From NCBI GenBank assembly GCA_003210315.1, contig QCVQ01000010.1, positions 1 to 46,924 on the forward strand: a DNA stretch of 46,924 nucleotides, in the 5' to 3' direction. Below are positions 46,861 through 46,924 of this stretch, piece after piece. Position numbers and translations under genes: made by a program. Position 1 is the first letter of the stretch; every line of letters starts with the position of its first letter. Origin of the DNA: Synechococcus sp. AG-686-F08 (GTDB lineage: Bacteria; Cyanobacteriota; Cyanobacteriia; PCC-6307; Cyanobiaceae). The notes beneath the pieces were generated by a model, which saw only the letters and a list, made by a program, of their open reading frames with translations, was not told the origin of the DNA and ran no database searches.

Positions 46861-46924
46861 CTATGGCTGACTCACCAGACCGTGCAGATGGTGACTGAGA
46901 GCGTTACGCGCCTTCCATGGCAAT
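46861..46924 (-). CDS. Possible C-terminal end of a gene beyond the window
   Basis: Minus-strand frame from the window edge to a TAG at 46861-46863, reading WKARNALSHHLHGLVSQP. The composition looks like a real C-terminus but is too short to identify; it may be chance. Confidence 0.25.
   Translation of the reverse strand, partial: LPWKARNALSHHLHGLVSQP

Overview
The window comes from a marine Synechococcus-type cyanobacterium (subcluster 5.1, pigment type 3). Three phycobiliprotein pairs identify it: R-phycocyanin (rpcBA), class I phycoerythrin (cpeBA) and class II phycoerythrin (mpeBA, whose alpha subunit has the extra Cys75). With them come chromophore-carrying linkers of the MpeC/MpeD/MpeE kind, and psbB, psbT and psbM nearby. 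By eye the GC content is medium; lyase and unknown genes are AT-richer than housekeeping and pigment structural genes. I saw no rRNA, transposase, integrase or CRISPR array.

Layout. 1-7.1 kb is housekeeping sequence: the end of a K+ channel, small unknown proteins, an aldo/keto reductase, purM, rlpA, a fused panC/cmk gene and a low-molecular-weight phosphatase (ptpA). About 6.6-32.9 kb is the phycobilisome rod region. Its parts are rpcF-rpcE-cpcT-rpcA-rpcB; pebB-pebA-cpeU and a small unknown gene; cpeBA; an MpeU/MpeV-type lyase; cpeY-cpeZ; mpeU-mpeC-mpeA-mpeB-mpeY; three small genes, two of them Nif11-like; cpeR-cpeT-cpeS; the linkers cpeE-mpeD-cpeC; a pentapeptide protein; a CpcL-like membrane rod linker; mpeE; and a divergent phycobiliprotein-like gene with an unknown partner. 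33-37 kb holds sparse unknown genes and an AT-rich gap, ending at tRNA-Phe. 37-47 kb is housekeeping again: comF, a DUF2470 protein, a sugar kinase, metK, a HAD phosphatase, rps1, nrdR, psbT-psbB, a ferredoxin, psbM and a universal stress protein.

How it works together. PebA and PebB make phycoerythrobilin. The S-, T- and E/F-type lyases attach it, and some probably isomerise it to phycourobilin, at defined cysteines of RpcA/B, CpeA/B and MpeA/B. CpeC, CpeE, MpeC, MpeD and MpeE stack the hexamers into rods, and CpeR is the likely activator. Hairpins after mpeA, mpeC, mpeD and cpeE probably set the ratio of abundant subunits to scarce linkers and enzymes.

The most unusual items are the beta-like phycobiliprotein homologue at 31916-32494, which keeps one bilin cysteine, the CpcL-like membrane linker, a small CpcD-like protein with a basic tail, the Nif11-like cluster beside cpeR, and a panC/cmk gene that appears to start at a CTG overlapping the rlpA stop codon.
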